Source: Desmospora activa DSM 45169
Lineage (GTDB): Bacteria > Bacillota > Bacilli > Thermoactinomycetales > DSM-45169
Reading direction: 5' to 3'
DNA: 64,000 nucleotides
NCBI RefSeq assembly: GCF_003046315.1
Contig: NZ_PZZP01000001.1
Span: forward strand, 310,001 to 374,000
Shown piece after piece: positions 18,089-26,400 of this stretch (the stretch's first letter is position 1; every line of letters starts with the position of its first letter). The position numbers and the translations under genes are program-made. The notes beneath the pieces were generated by a model. That model was given only the letters and a program-made list of their open reading frames with translations. It was not told the DNA's origin and did no database searches.

Positions 18089-19309
18089 GTGAAGGCGGCG
18101 AGTCAAACCATCCTTGTGCATGAAATATCGAAGCTTCAAACAAAGGAAGCGCAATGGGACCCTTTTGCTTGGTATCAAGAGATGAGGGAAAATAATCCGG
18201 TGTTTTATGATGCTGAACAAGATGTATGGAATGTGTTTTTGTATGATCATGCCAAGCGTGTATTGTTTGACCATGCGTTATTCTCCAACAAAAAAGAGCG
18301 AAGTTTGATTCCCACACCCCGAGAAGATAACCGTGCCAATGTTAACTTTGTCGATCCACCGGAACATCGAAATCGACGCGCCCTTCTCGCTAAAGCCTTT
18401 ACTCCTCGCAATCTCAAAGAGTGGGAACCCCGTATCCATATGATTGTCGATGAATTGATCGCGGAAATGGAAGGCCGGGATACCGTGGATATCGTACAGG
18501 AGCTGGCGATTCCTTTGCCGGTGACTGTCATCGCTGAATTGTTGGGAGCCCCTACCAAAGACCGGCATCAGATCAAATCCTGGTCGGACATTCTCTTTAT
18601 GCCCTACGCCAAAGATACCTATAGCGACGTTGTCGCAGAGAAAGCACAGGCTATGAAGGAGTTTCATGAGTACTTGCTTCCTATCGTAAAGGAAAAGCGG
18701 AAGCATCCCGCGGATGACATCCTCTCTGATTTGACCAAGGCCGAGCTTGATGGCGAACGATTGAACGACGAAGAAGTGGTACTGTCGGGGATCGGACTGC
18801 TGGGTGCGGGAAATGAAACTACGACAATGCTTATTTCCAACATGTTCTACTCGATGTTGGTGGACAAACCTGGTGTTTATCAGGAATTGCGATCGGATCA
18901 GTCATTGGTACCCAAGCTGACCGAAGAGGTGCTCCGCTTCCGCTTTCCGGCGGCTATGGACCGCAAAGTGGCGCAAGATACGGATGTCTTCGGGCCTGAG
19001 ATGAAGCAGGGACAAGTGGTTGTGGCCTGGGTTGGCGCTGCCAATCGGGATGAGGCACAGTTTGCCCATGGCGAAGAGTTTGACATCCACCGTCCGGGCA
19101 ATCAACGCCACCTCACCTTTGGAGCCGGCCCCCATTTCTGTTTGGGTGCTCCCCTTGCCCGCATGGAGGCGAACATCGCTTTAACTTCATTTGTGAAGCG
19201 GTTTGCCGACATTGGTCTGGTGGAGAACTTTGAAGTGACGGAGCATCTAATCGATTCAGCGATCGGGCAATCACTCGAAAGCTTCCCCATTCGATTAGAA
19301 CAAGGATGA
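18089..19309 (+). CDS. Cytochrome P450 (CYP107/109-like soluble type)
   Basis: 406 residues, typical of soluble bacterial class I P450s. GTG start at 18089 with AAGGAGG 7-8 bases upstream. Landmarks: C-helix HRNRRALLAKAFTPR, I-helix GAGNETTTMLI, K-helix EEVLRFR, and haem loop FGAGPHFCLGAPLARME. Redox partners are not adjacent. The divergent PadR gene and palindrome indicate induction by a small ligand, perhaps the substrate. Relatives in Bacillus (YjiB, BiosI-like) hydroxylate fatty acids, steroids or polyketides; the substrate here is not predictable. Confidence 0.93.
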   Translation: MKAASQTILVHEISKLQTKEAQWDPFAWYQEMRENNPVFYDAEQDVWNVFLYDHAKRVLFDHALFSNKKERSLIPTPREDNRANVNFVDPPEHRNRRALLAKAFTPRNLKEWEPRIHMIVDELIAEMEGRDTVDIVQELAIPLPVTVIAELLGAPTKDRHQIKSWSDILFMPYAKDTYSDVVAEKAQAMKEFHEYLLPIVKEKRKHPADDILSDLTKAELDGERLNDEEVVLSGIGLLGAGNETTTMLISNMFYSMLVDKPGVYQELRSDQSLVPKLTEEVLRFRFPAAMDRKVAQDTDVFGPEMKQGQVVVAWVGAANRDEAQFAHGEEFDIHRPGNQRHLTFGAGPHFCLGAPLARMEANIALTSFVKRFADIGLVENFEVTEHLIDSAIGQSLESFPIRLEQG

Positions 19310-19405
19310 AATAAGGGCGAAGTGTGATAATTAGCTAACTCTCCATACAGGCTAGGTGTAGCCTGATTTAGTATAAATGGTACGCCAACGTACCGTAAAC
19401 AGTCC

Positions 19406-19438
19406 AACCCCCCTGTCGTAATTGATAGGGGGGTTTTT
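19406..19438 (+). terminator. Terminator of the second P450 gene
   Basis: AACCCCCCT/AGGGGGGTT stem, 12-base loop, T5. Confidence 0.85.
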
Positions 19439-19440
19439 GG

Positions 19441-19790
19441 ATAGACCAATCGTCGGATTGGTCTGTGTATGGCTATGATCAGCGGGTGGAAGTGTTTGGG
19501 TCAAAAGGGAGTATAGTAGTAGGCAATGACTTTCATCACACGGCAGTATTAAGCACGGAGCAAGGGATCTATCGGAATAGGCCCAAATATTTTTTCTTGA
19601 AAGATATCACGATGCCTTTCAAGCGGAAATGAGAGCATTTATTCAGTCGATTACGGATAATCAAGAAGTTCTTGCCAATGGGAACGATGGTTTACAAGCG
19701 GAGCTGATTGCCCATGCGGCAAATCGATCATTAAAAGAGGGACGACCGGTAAAAATCAGCGAGGTTCAATCGGTAAAATCAACCGTGTGA
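19441..19790 (+). pseudogene. C-terminal relic of an inositol 2-dehydrogenase-like oxidoreductase (Gfo/Idh/MocA)
   Basis: Open from the terminator edge, frame 1 reads VYGYDQRVEVFGSKGSIVVG and continues to PKYFF. The frame then shifts within the T run near 19590-19600, and the match resumes one base over as LERYHDAFQAEMRAFIQSI through HAANRSLKEGRPVKISEV to the TGA at 19788-19790. This is the C-terminal half of IolG-type dehydrogenases. The Rossmann half is missing and the remainder is frameshifted, so it is non-functional. Confidence 0.8.
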
Positions 19791-19840
19791 TGGGTGGATC
19801 GACGTCCCAGGAGTGGCATTCAAGCCAAGAATACTCATGC

Positions 19841-19866
19841 AACCGCATGATTGTGCGGTTTTTTAT
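19841..19866 (+). terminator. Terminator-like hairpin
   Basis: AACCGCA/TGCGGTT stem followed by T6; it lies downstream of the oxidoreductase relic and upstream of the TetR gene. Confidence 0.65.
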
Positions 19867-19997
19867 TTTCGATTGTTCCTTCATATGCTTTTTTCTGGAC
19901 CAACCCGTCGTTTCACGATCGGGTATGCTGGTTTCACGTTCCATTTCATTGACGAAAAAACCGTCCAGACGGTATACTAATTCTAGAGGTGAACCAA

Positions 19998-20543
19998 GTG
20001 AATCGTAATTCCAAACGGATGAATATCTTATCCGCTGCTTTATTGATCGTAAAAACCGATGGTGTTGAAAAACTGACACTGGAGGCAGTTGCAAAAGAAG
20101 CGGGGATTAGTAAGGGTGGTTTGCTTTATCACTTTCCCAATAAACATGCATTGATCAAAGCCATGGTAGAAGAGTCGGTAAACGATTTTGTGGCAGACAT
20201 TCATGACAGGGTGACTAAGACTACTGACAATGGCAGATGGAGCCGCGCATATCTGGAAGCTACTGTTGAAGATGTGAGGGAAGGAAATAAACTTAGTACC
20301 GCTTTGATCGCTACATTGTTTTCAAATCCGGAATTGCTCGCTAAACAACAAAAGGAGTATTTCCTTTGGCAAAAAAATATCGAGAACGACGGAATTGACC
20401 AAGTACGGTCAACGATTGTCCGATTAGCAGCAGATGGTTTATGGTTTGCAGAGATATTTGGAATGGGAAATCTGGATGAGGAATTACGGGAAAAAGTAAT
20501 CCGATATTTGAAAGAGATGACGAGTGAGGAGATATCATCTTGA
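19998..20543 (+). CDS. TetR family regulator of SMR efflux genes
   Basis: 181 residues. The GTG at 19998 is preferred because GAGGTG lies 6 bases upstream; another GTG at 19989 overlaps that site. HTH: LEAVAKEAGISKGGLLYHF, a well-conserved TetR helix pair, followed by a ligand domain of the TetR_C family. The stop overlaps the next gene by four bases (TTGA), so it is translationally coupled to the SMR pair and almost certainly controls it in response to a cationic compound. Confidence 0.88.
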   Translation: MNRNSKRMNILSAALLIVKTDGVEKLTLEAVAKEAGISKGGLLYHFPNKHALIKAMVEESVNDFVADIHDRVTKTTDNGRWSRAYLEATVEDVREGNKLSTALIATLFSNPELLAKQQKEYFLWQKNIENDGIDQVRSTIVRLAADGLWFAEIFGMGNLDEELREKVIRYLKEMTSEEISS

Positions 20544-20857
20544 ATCCATATATTTTATTGGCGGCTGCTATTTTAAGTGAAATTTTTGGTAGCTCCATGC
20601 TTAAGCTATCAAATGGTTTTCAGAAAGTATTTGCTTCTATCGGGGTTGTTGTTGGCATGGGATCTTCTTTCTATTGTCTTTCTTTGGCTCTAAAGAGTAT
20701 TCCATTAGGTACCGCTTATGCCATCTGGGCGGGAGTAGGGACGGCTTTAACGGCATTGGTGGGCGTTTTATTTTGGAAGGAGAGTTTCCATGTCCAAAAA
20801 TTCTTTGGTATGGTCCTCATTATTGGTGGCGTTGTGATTATAAAACTCGCCGGGTGA
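20540..20857 (+). CDS. ebrA: Small multidrug resistance (SMR) subunit A
   Basis: 105 residues, four transmembrane helices. The essential Glu of TM1 is present (AAAILSEIFGSSMLKLS), as is the TM3 signature IPLGTAYAIWAGVGTALTAL. Start TTG at 20540 overlaps the TetR stop; GAGGAG is upstream. A second SMR gene follows at 25 bases. Such pairs (EbrAB, YkkCD, YvdRS) form hetero-oligomeric proton antiporters for quaternary ammonium cations or guanidinium. The symbol is by analogy. Confidence 0.88.
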   Translation: MNPYILLAAAILSEIFGSSMLKLSNGFQKVFASIGVVVGMGSSFYCLSLALKSIPLGTAYAIWAGVGTALTALVGVLFWKESFHVQKFFGMVLIIGGVVIIKLAG

Positions 20858-20882
20858 AATCAATAGAAAAGAGGAGATTATG

Positions 20883-21251
20883 ATGAGAGGCGATGGCGAT
20901 TTGATGAAAGGGTACATCCCATTAGCAATTGCAATTATTGGAGAAGTTGTCGGCACCTCCATGCTTAAATTATCGGAGGGGTTTACAAATGTGATTCCTT
21001 CCATTGGTTTTATGTTAGGTTTTGGAACTGCCTTTTATTTTCTATCCATTAGTTTGAAAGTGATTCCGTTAGGCACCGCTTATGCCATATGGGCGGGAGT
21101 AGGGACGGCTTTAACGGCGTTGATCGGTTTATTGATATGGAAAGAGCCCTTTAGCGTTATGACAGCTTTTGGAATCGTGTTAATCATCGCGGGCGTCGTC
21201 GTCGTAAATTCCGCTAAGCGCCCAGGAAGTGCAATAGAAGGTCAAAAATAA
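20883..21251 (+). CDS. ebrB: Small multidrug resistance (SMR) subunit B
   Basis: 122 residues and four transmembrane helices, with the TM1 Glu in IAIIGEVVGTSMLKLSEGF and the same TM3 signature as its partner. ATG 20883 follows GAGGAG; an ATG at 20904 is possible. A 50-base block (21069-21118) is identical at 48 positions to 20705-20754 in the partner gene, indicating recent duplication or gene conversion. The slightly longer C-terminal tail (KRPGSAIEGQK) matches the role of the longer partner in paired SMR systems. Confidence 0.88.
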   Translation: MRGDGDLMKGYIPLAIAIIGEVVGTSMLKLSEGFTNVIPSIGFMLGFGTAFYFLSISLKVIPLGTAYAIWAGVGTALTALIGLLIWKEPFSVMTAFGIVLIIAGVVVVNSAKRPGSAIEGQK

Positions 21252-21647
21252 CATTTTTGCTATATGTCTAATCTGTTAAAAATTACCCTCTGTGCGGTTG
21301 GGGGTGTTTTTTGTTCTCGTCTATTGAGAGCGACAACATTCGGCAAAAAAAATGCTTTTTTGATATGGAATCTCGACCGTTTTAATGTTATTTTAGGTAT
21401 ACACCAAAATGAAAACGTTGTCATTTTGATGCGCGAAAATAATCCCACTCTTGACCCAGATATTCTAAAATTGGGTCAATTTGCTCTGTATCTTTCCAAT
21501 CAGTTGGTTTGGCTGGCCTGATGGTCAAAAAGGAGGGTTTGCAAGTTCATGTTTTGCTCTTTAATCACTATTCTTCATGGAATAGATTTTAAGGAGCTAA
21601 AAAAAGGCGTCAGGCCATCAAATAAATAAAATGAAAGGGTGTATGGG
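21252..21647 (+). promoter_or_regulatory. Pectate lyase promoter, LacI/CcpA-type operator and long leader
   Basis: A plausible promoter is TTGATA (21360-21365), 17 bases, TAATGT (21383-21388). Directly downstream a 24-base near-perfect palindrome (21405-21428) has arms CAAAATGA and TCATTTTG around AACGTT. It matches LacI-family operators and, with one mismatch, the CcpA cre consensus. A further inverted repeat TTGACCCA/TGGGTCAA (21451-21479) lies in the leader, about 170 bases before the gene. No convincing coding region is present. Confidence 0.6.
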
Positions 21648-22646
21648 ATGAAACGTTGGCTTAGTCTATTTTTTGTGTTCTGTATGACTGTGGCTTTGTT
21701 TTCTCCAGCGCAGGGGAATGCTGCTGAGAGTGTGATCATGCAAGAGGGTATGGTCGGTTTTGCGACGATGGATGGCGGAACGACTGGTGGTGCAGGCGGA
21801 GACACCATCACTGTCAATAATGGAAACGATCTGGTAAACGCATTAAAAAATAAAGATCCGAATACGCCTCTAACCATATATGTGGACGGAACGATCAATG
21901 CCTCCAATACCGACGCCAATAAAATCGATGTCAAAGATGTCGACGATGTATCCATTATCGGTGTCGGTACAAACGGTGAACTAAATGGGATCGGTATCAA
22001 AATATGGCGTGCCAGCAATATTATTGTTCGCAATCTGACCATCCATCATGTGAACCAGGGAGATAAAGATGCGATTGGGATTGAGGGCGACGTCAGAAAT
22101 GTATGGGTGGATCACAATGATCTGTACAACGAATACCAAGGGGTAGACAAAGATTATTATGACGGTTTGTTTGATGTAAAGGGGGACTCCCGCAACATCA
22201 CGTTTTCCTGGAATCGTGTACACGACAGCTGGAAAACGATGCTGGTCGGATCTTCGGACGGAGACAATCATGATCGCAACATTACGTACCATCACAACTG
22301 GTTTGAAAACCTTAACTCCCGTGTACCCAGTTATCGATTTGGAAAAGCCCATCTCTTCAACAATTATTTCAACAATATAGAAAGCTCGGCCATTAACGCC
22401 CGCATGGGCGCGGAATTATTGATTGAAAACAATTACTTTGAAAACGTGAATGATCCGATCTCTTCCCAGTACAGTGATGAAGTGGGCTATTGGAACCTGT
22501 CCGGTAATATTTATCAAAATTGCACCGGCAGTCAGCCCACTTCTTCTACGACGAACTATACCGTGCCTTATGCATATGAGCTGGATGCGACGGAAGACGT
22601 GAAATCCATCGTCATGCGAAATGCGGGTGTCGGTGTGATCAACTGA
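21648..22646 (+). CDS. pel: Secreted pectate lyase, polysaccharide lyase family 1
   Basis: 332 residues. ATG 21648 follows AAAGGG; the first about 27 residues are a Sec signal peptide ending near GNAAES. The right-handed beta-helix family motifs are visible: [23 protein letters not shown] (Ca-binding Asp/His region), and the catalytic Arg region [18 protein letters not shown]. It cleaves polygalacturonate by beta-elimination outside the cell. It stands alone; no oligogalacturonide transporter or uronate genes are nearby. The operator upstream suggests carbon-source control. Confidence 0.92.
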   Translation: MKRWLSLFFVFCMTVALFSPAQGNAAESVIMQEGMVGFATMDGGTTGGAGGDTITVNNGNDLVNALKNKDPNTPLTIYVDGTINASNTDANKIDVKDVDDVSIIGVGTNGELNGIGIKIWRASNIIVRNLTIHHVNQGDKDAIGIEGDVRNVWVDHNDLYNEYQGVDKDYYDGLFDVKGDSRNITFSWNRVHDSWKTMLVGSSDGDNHDRNITYHHNWFENLNSRVPSYRFGKAHLFNNYFNNIESSAINARMGAELLIENNYFENVNDPISSQYSDEVGYWNLSGNIYQNCTGSQPTSSTTNYTVPYAYELDATEDVKSIVMRNAGVGVIN

Positions 22647-22659
22647 ATTGAAATCGATC

Positions 22660-22694
22660 AATACCCTGGAGCCAAATAGCTCTGGGGTATTTTT
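22660..22694 (+). terminator. Terminator of the pectate lyase gene
   Basis: AATACCC and GAGC arms pair with their complements (two unpaired positions), followed by T5. Confidence 0.8.
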
Positions 22695-22804
22695 GTAATT
22701 GTTCACAATTTGTAGTGGATACCGATTCTGTGAGGCTTCACCCAAAGGGTGCCTTTTTGTTTGAACGATGTCAATGACAGTTCAAGTGCATGATGACACA
22801 GCCG

Positions 22805-23356
22805 CTAGGTTTTATTAGACTGTCGGTGTTTTTTTACATGAAAACGGGTGGCGCAGCGTTTGCTACAAAATCGCTGCAACCCGTTTTTTGATCGGTCTAC
22901 ATAGATCTCCTCACAGGGAGAGGAAGTACAAATTTTGAGCCGTGCTCTTCCGTATTCCACAAGCATTCTTCCCAATGTGAACGCACAGATCGCACCGATG
23001 CGGTCGGCCAAACTACTTTTACTGTCGTGGTGCTGTTCAAACAGATAATCGAATGATCCATCTCCCTTGATCTGTAAGCGGGGTTGTACCGGAGATCGTT
23101 TTTCAAAACCATTCAAGAGTTGGACCAGTTTTGTATCATTTTCCAGAGCGATGTGATTTCTGAGTTGATCCCGATAGGATCGTGTTCTTTGAAGCTCGTC
23201 TGCCGAAATCGGTATTCCTGCAAACAGCCCGTATTTGTTTAGAAGTTCTTTCAACTGTTTCGGGCTGTCAAGCAACTCCGGTTGTTTAAAAAAGGGATCA
23301 TATGTGTTTAGCATGTGACAAGTAAATGCGAGCCACTGTTCTCTATCGTACTTCAT
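22805..23356 (-). CDS. CGNR zinc-finger (ABATE-domain) regulator
   Basis: 183 residues. ATG 23356 follows AAGGAG at 8 bases. The N-terminal helical ABATE-like domain is followed by a C-terminal zinc finger CTSSPCEEIYVDRSKNG...FCSKRCATR with the expected C-x(4)-C...C-x(3)-C spacing. The usual CGNR signature reads CATR here. Such proteins are stress-linked putative transcription factors. It is divergent from an arginase-family gene across 112 bases that contain an inverted repeat, suggesting it controls that gene and itself. Confidence 0.75.
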   Translation of the reverse strand: MKYDREQWLAFTCHMLNTYDPFFKQPELLDSPKQLKELLNKYGLFAGIPISADELQRTRSYRDQLRNHIALENDTKLVQLLNGFEKRSPVQPRLQIKGDGSFDYLFEQHHDSKSSLADRIGAICAFTLGRMLVEYGRARLKICTSSPCEEIYVDRSKNGLQRFCSKRCATRFHVKKHRQSNKT

Positions 23357-23387
23357 TTTTATTGACTCCTTCATGGTCTTGTTATAA

Positions 23388-23419
23388 TGTAATACCCAGA
23401 GTACATTTTAAGTATTACA
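23388..23419. promoter_or_regulatory. Inverted repeat between CGNR and arginase-family genes
   Basis: TGTAATAC (23388-23395) and GTATTACA (23412-23419) are perfect inverted arms 16 bases apart. The half-site centres are about 24 bases apart, placing them on nearly the same DNA face. A TATAAT (23383-23388) overlaps the left arm. Candidate operator for the CGNR regulator. Confidence 0.5.
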
Positions 23420-23468
23420 AATAGGTAAGGCAACCCCGATTCGAAAAAATTGAAAGGGAAGTGAGCTT

Positions 23469-24386
23469 ATGGGAAAGAATATTCGCATCATTCATGCCCC
23501 GATCAATCTCGGTTTAAGAAGACATGCTGACGGTAAAGAGCGAGGGTGCGGTAAGCTGCCGGAAGCTCTTGAAAGAAGCGGTTTGCATCGTTCAATTGAA
23601 CCCAATGCCGTGATCAAACTCCCTCAACCGGACTATCCGGCATATGACCATTTTGATGAAGGTGCTTTAAACGGTCGCCACATCGCTCCTTTTTCGATTA
23701 CACTGGCTGATGAAGTGGAAAAAGCGTTGACGTGCCAAGAGTTTCCGCTTGTGTTGGGTGGGGATTGCAGTATTCTCGTCGGGAGTGCCCTGGCTTTAAA
23801 GCGTAAAGGTAGATACGGGCTGATTCATCTTGATGCCCATCCAGATTACTATCATAAAAATAATCGAAATCAAGCGGCTGTGGCCGGAATGGCTTTGGCA
23901 ATAGTTTCGGGTAAAGGAACGGAAATTCTCACAAACCTTGAAAATCGAAGACCATACGTACACGGTGAGGACATCATCAGTTTTGGTTACCGTGAAACGG
24001 ATCCTGAACAGGAGATCATACAGGAAGCAATCGCCGCTGGTATTACCTGTTGGAGTGCGGCCAGATTGCATCAACTTGGAAGTGAAAAAGTAGCAACAGA
24101 CTTTATAAATTTCATCAATCGAACGGAAGTTGCCGGTTTTTGGATTCATTTGGACGCCGACATACTGGATGCCACGATCATGCCTTGTGTTGATTGCCCG
24201 GAACCCCATGGTCTACTGTGGAAAGAATTAACTCTCCTGCTGAAACTACTACTATCTTCACCCAAAGTAATCGGGATGGATGTAACTATTTTGGATCCTG
24301 ATCTGGACCCTATGCGTAAGGTGACGCAAACTTTTTCTGAGTTATTAACCAACGTGTTGAGGGCGGATCGCATTCCTAGTTTTTAA
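23469..24386 (+). CDS. Arginase/agmatinase family hydrolase
   Basis: 305 residues, usual family size. Metal-site motifs in order: LGGDCSILVG (the usual GGDHS His is Cys here), HLDAHPDYY (DAHxD), and HLDADILDATIMP (DxD). Catalytic members hydrolyse guanidino or formimino groups to release urea or formamide using a binuclear Mn site. The His-to-Cys change occurs in a recognised branch of arginase-like proteins as far as I recall, so activity or substrate may differ from true arginase. It starts at ATG 23469 after GAAAGGGAAGTG. Confidence 0.85.
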   Translation: MGKNIRIIHAPINLGLRRHADGKERGCGKLPEALERSGLHRSIEPNAVIKLPQPDYPAYDHFDEGALNGRHIAPFSITLADEVEKALTCQEFPLVLGGDCSILVGSALALKRKGRYGLIHLDAHPDYYHKNNRNQAAVAGMALAIVSGKGTEILTNLENRRPYVHGEDIISFGYRETDPEQEIIQEAIAAGITCWSAARLHQLGSEKVATDFINFINRTEVAGFWIHLDADILDATIMPCVDCPEPHGLLWKELTLLLKLLLSSPKVIGMDVTILDPDLDPMRKVTQTFSELLTNVLRADRIPSF

Positions 24387-24584
24387 TCAGGAAAAGAACC
24401 GGGAAATAAGGGAGCATTCTCCCCTTGATCTGTTATCCCTTTTCGAACAATTAAAAATATGACTTGTCAAATCCATTGGTTACTGATAGCATATTAAATG
24501 GATTCAGTCGACCGGATTCCATATCCAAGAGATTGTTGCAAGGCTGAGACAAAAATAAACGGCCGGAAAAACAGGTTGATAAGG

Positions 24585-25247
24585 ATGAGAGAAGTGATTG
24601 AGAAGCCAGTTCCATATTATGAACAAGCTTATCGTGTCATTAAACAAATGATATTTGAAGGAAAATTAAAGCCCGGAGAACGAATCGCGGAAGCGAAGCT
24701 GGCTAAGGAGTTGGGTGTCAGTAAAAGCCCCTTAAGAGAAGCGATCAGGGTTCTGGAAAAAGAGGGACTTGTGACCATTGACTCAAGAGTGATGGTTTAT
24801 AAACCGACGATAAAGGATGTTGAAGAGATTTACTTTTGTCGTATGGCACTGGAATCCTTTGCGACAGGGTTAACGACGAGAAGCGCATCGGCTGAGGAAT
24901 TGGGTAAAATCGAGGACGTCCTGCAAAAGACGGAAGTAGCTATTCAACAAGCAATCGATCCCGATCCTATCATCGAGTTAAATGAACGCTTCCATGAGTT
25001 GATCATTCAATACACCCGAAATAATCGATTGCGAAAACAGCTTTATGATTTAAAAGGGTTGATATACTACTTCCGTATTTTAAATTTTGAAGGGGAAAAA
25101 CGTGCCGAAGACATTTTGGAACAACACCGTCAAATCTTTCATCATATCAAACACAGAAATGATGAACAGGCGGCGAAAGCCATGGTTGAGCATTTACAGT
25201 TGGATCTTGATCATTTAGTGGAAATCTTGTCTGAACGTAATGACTGA
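24585..25247 (+). CDS. GntR family regulator (FadR subgroup, FCD domain)
   Basis: About 220 residues. Start uncertain: ATG 24585 or GTG 24594 (AAGG 9 bases upstream); a longer frame from 24498 lacks a site. N-terminal winged helix RIAEAKLAKELGVSKSPLRE and a C-terminal FCD helical domain (ELNERFHELI, EDILEQHRQIFHHIKHRN) that normally binds a metal and a carboxylate. It may regulate the downstream glycerate kinase-permease operon, but a minus-strand gene lies between, so this is only positional inference. Confidence 0.85.
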   Translation: MREVIEKPVPYYEQAYRVIKQMIFEGKLKPGERIAEAKLAKELGVSKSPLREAIRVLEKEGLVTIDSRVMVYKPTIKDVEEIYFCRMALESFATGLTTRSASAEELGKIEDVLQKTEVAIQQAIDPDPIIELNERFHELIIQYTRNNRLRKQLYDLKGLIYYFRILNFEGEKRAEDILEQHRQIFHHIKHRNDEQAAKAMVEHLQLDLDHLVEILSERND

Positions 25248-25259
25248 TGTTGTTTCGGC

Positions 25260-26111
25260 TCATTGATGGGACCTTTTCCTTAGCCACCACCACCCCATCA
25301 CTCCTAGGACTGTGACGAGAAGCCCTGTTAAAACAAGAAGGGAATAGTTGTAGTCAGGGTCAGGATCTGACTCCTTCGGCTCCCCATCGGCATAAAAGAT
25401 TTCCCCATCCTCATCAACAAGAATAAGGCGGCTTTTTTTCAGTGAGATGTCTTGTCCATCCACTTTTCCGTCAAACATAACCTGCATTCGGTATTTTCCG
25501 GGCTTGTTTTCGTTTTTCCAGCAATAAAAAGGTGTACTGAACTGGGTACCTGAGTAATCACGTTTTCCACCGGCGCAAATGCTGCCGACTCCGGCTTTGA
25601 TTTCCACATCCGGTTCGTAAACGTGTATAAACCAACTGCCCTTAACCTGATCTGCATCAATAAACTTGCCGCCCAGTCTGTTTTTTTCGACCACAATAGG
25701 CTCAAATTCAAATTGCCAATCCTTCATACTGAAGGTAAGTTCATTCTCCAGCGTAACAACTTCCGCAAATGCCCCGTCGAAATAGGGATCAACGCCGCCG
25801 GTATATTGGGTGTGAATACGGTATTGATCATTCTTTGTCTTCCTCACGGGAATCTGGGCCTTTGCCCAGCTATTATGGCCATCCTCTCCTCCTCTTTCGA
25901 TCTTATCAGCTTCTACACCATTGATGGAAAGCGTCCATTCTCCATCGGTTTCTGCATGTACAATCATTTGGACTTCTACCAAATCGTCGGATATTATACG
26001 GTATTTGACTTCATGACGAATCGATTCCTTATTTTCTGCGGACGCACTGGGAAGGTGGGTGGTCAACACTAAAACCATGGATATCAAAAATATAAGAATA
26101 CGATTCAACAT
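25260..26111 (-). CDS. Membrane-anchored secreted protein of unknown function
   Basis: 283 residues: N-terminal signal peptide (LISMVLVLTTHLPSASA), an extracellular beta-rich region of about 215 residues with two cysteines (GSICAGG, PFYCWKN), and a C-terminal transmembrane helix followed by KRSHQ. The topology is a type I surface protein without a sortase motif. No catalytic motif is recognisable. It is convergent with the GntR gene (12-base gap), with no shared function evident. Confidence 0.75.
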   Translation of the reverse strand: MLNRILIFLISMVLVLTTHLPSASAENKESIRHEVKYRIISDDLVEVQMIVHAETDGEWTLSINGVEADKIERGGEDGHNSWAKAQIPVRKTKNDQYRIHTQYTGGVDPYFDGAFAEVVTLENELTFSMKDWQFEFEPIVVEKNRLGGKFIDADQVKGSWFIHVYEPDVEIKAGVGSICAGGKRDYSGTQFSTPFYCWKNENKPGKYRMQVMFDGKVDGQDISLKKSRLILVDEDGEIFYADGEPKESDPDPDYNYSLLVLTGLLVTVLGVMGWWWLRKRSHQ

Positions 26112-26182
26112 GTTTAATCTCCCTTATGAAAGTTTGATATGAAATGATACAAAAAATGGTTGGTATGTGCCGTATAAAAAGA

Positions 26183-26223
26183 AAGTAACCCGCCTCCCTT
26201 CGGCAAAGGATTGCGGGTTACTT
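26183..26223. repeat. Hairpin repeat, copy 1
   Basis: AAGTAACCCGC pairs with GCGGGTTACTT across a 19-base loop holding a CCTTCGGCAAAGG-like core. A near copy lies at 29093-29126. It can terminate transcription in either direction and may be a small dispersed repeat. The region 26224-26360 also holds a weaker GGTGGTAGGGAT/CCGCCG hairpin like that at 5267-5293. Confidence 0.6.
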
Positions 26224-26366
26224 CTTCTTGCATTATTAGCCGCTCATTTATGTTAGGTTGGTGGTAGGGATCCACCTGCCGCCGTTATGGTTTCCATCCA
26301 CAGAATAGCATAGGGGTTCAAAACAATCAAGATTCTCTCAACACCATCAGCGCAACCGACAAAGAA

Positions 26367-26380
26367 TGAAAGCGCTAACA
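26367..26380 (+). promoter_or_regulatory. CcpA cre site upstream of glycerate kinase
   Basis: TGAAAGCGCTAACA matches the published cre consensus TGWAARCGYTWNCW at every position and ends 20 bases before the ATG. This implies carbon catabolite repression of the glycerate operon. Confidence 0.75.
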
Positions 26381-26400
26381 GAAAAAAAGGTAGCGTTATC

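Noticed and set aside
21264-21521. 85-codon frame before the pectate lyase
   Set aside because: It crosses the promoter, palindrome and hairpins of the pel leader and has no family features.
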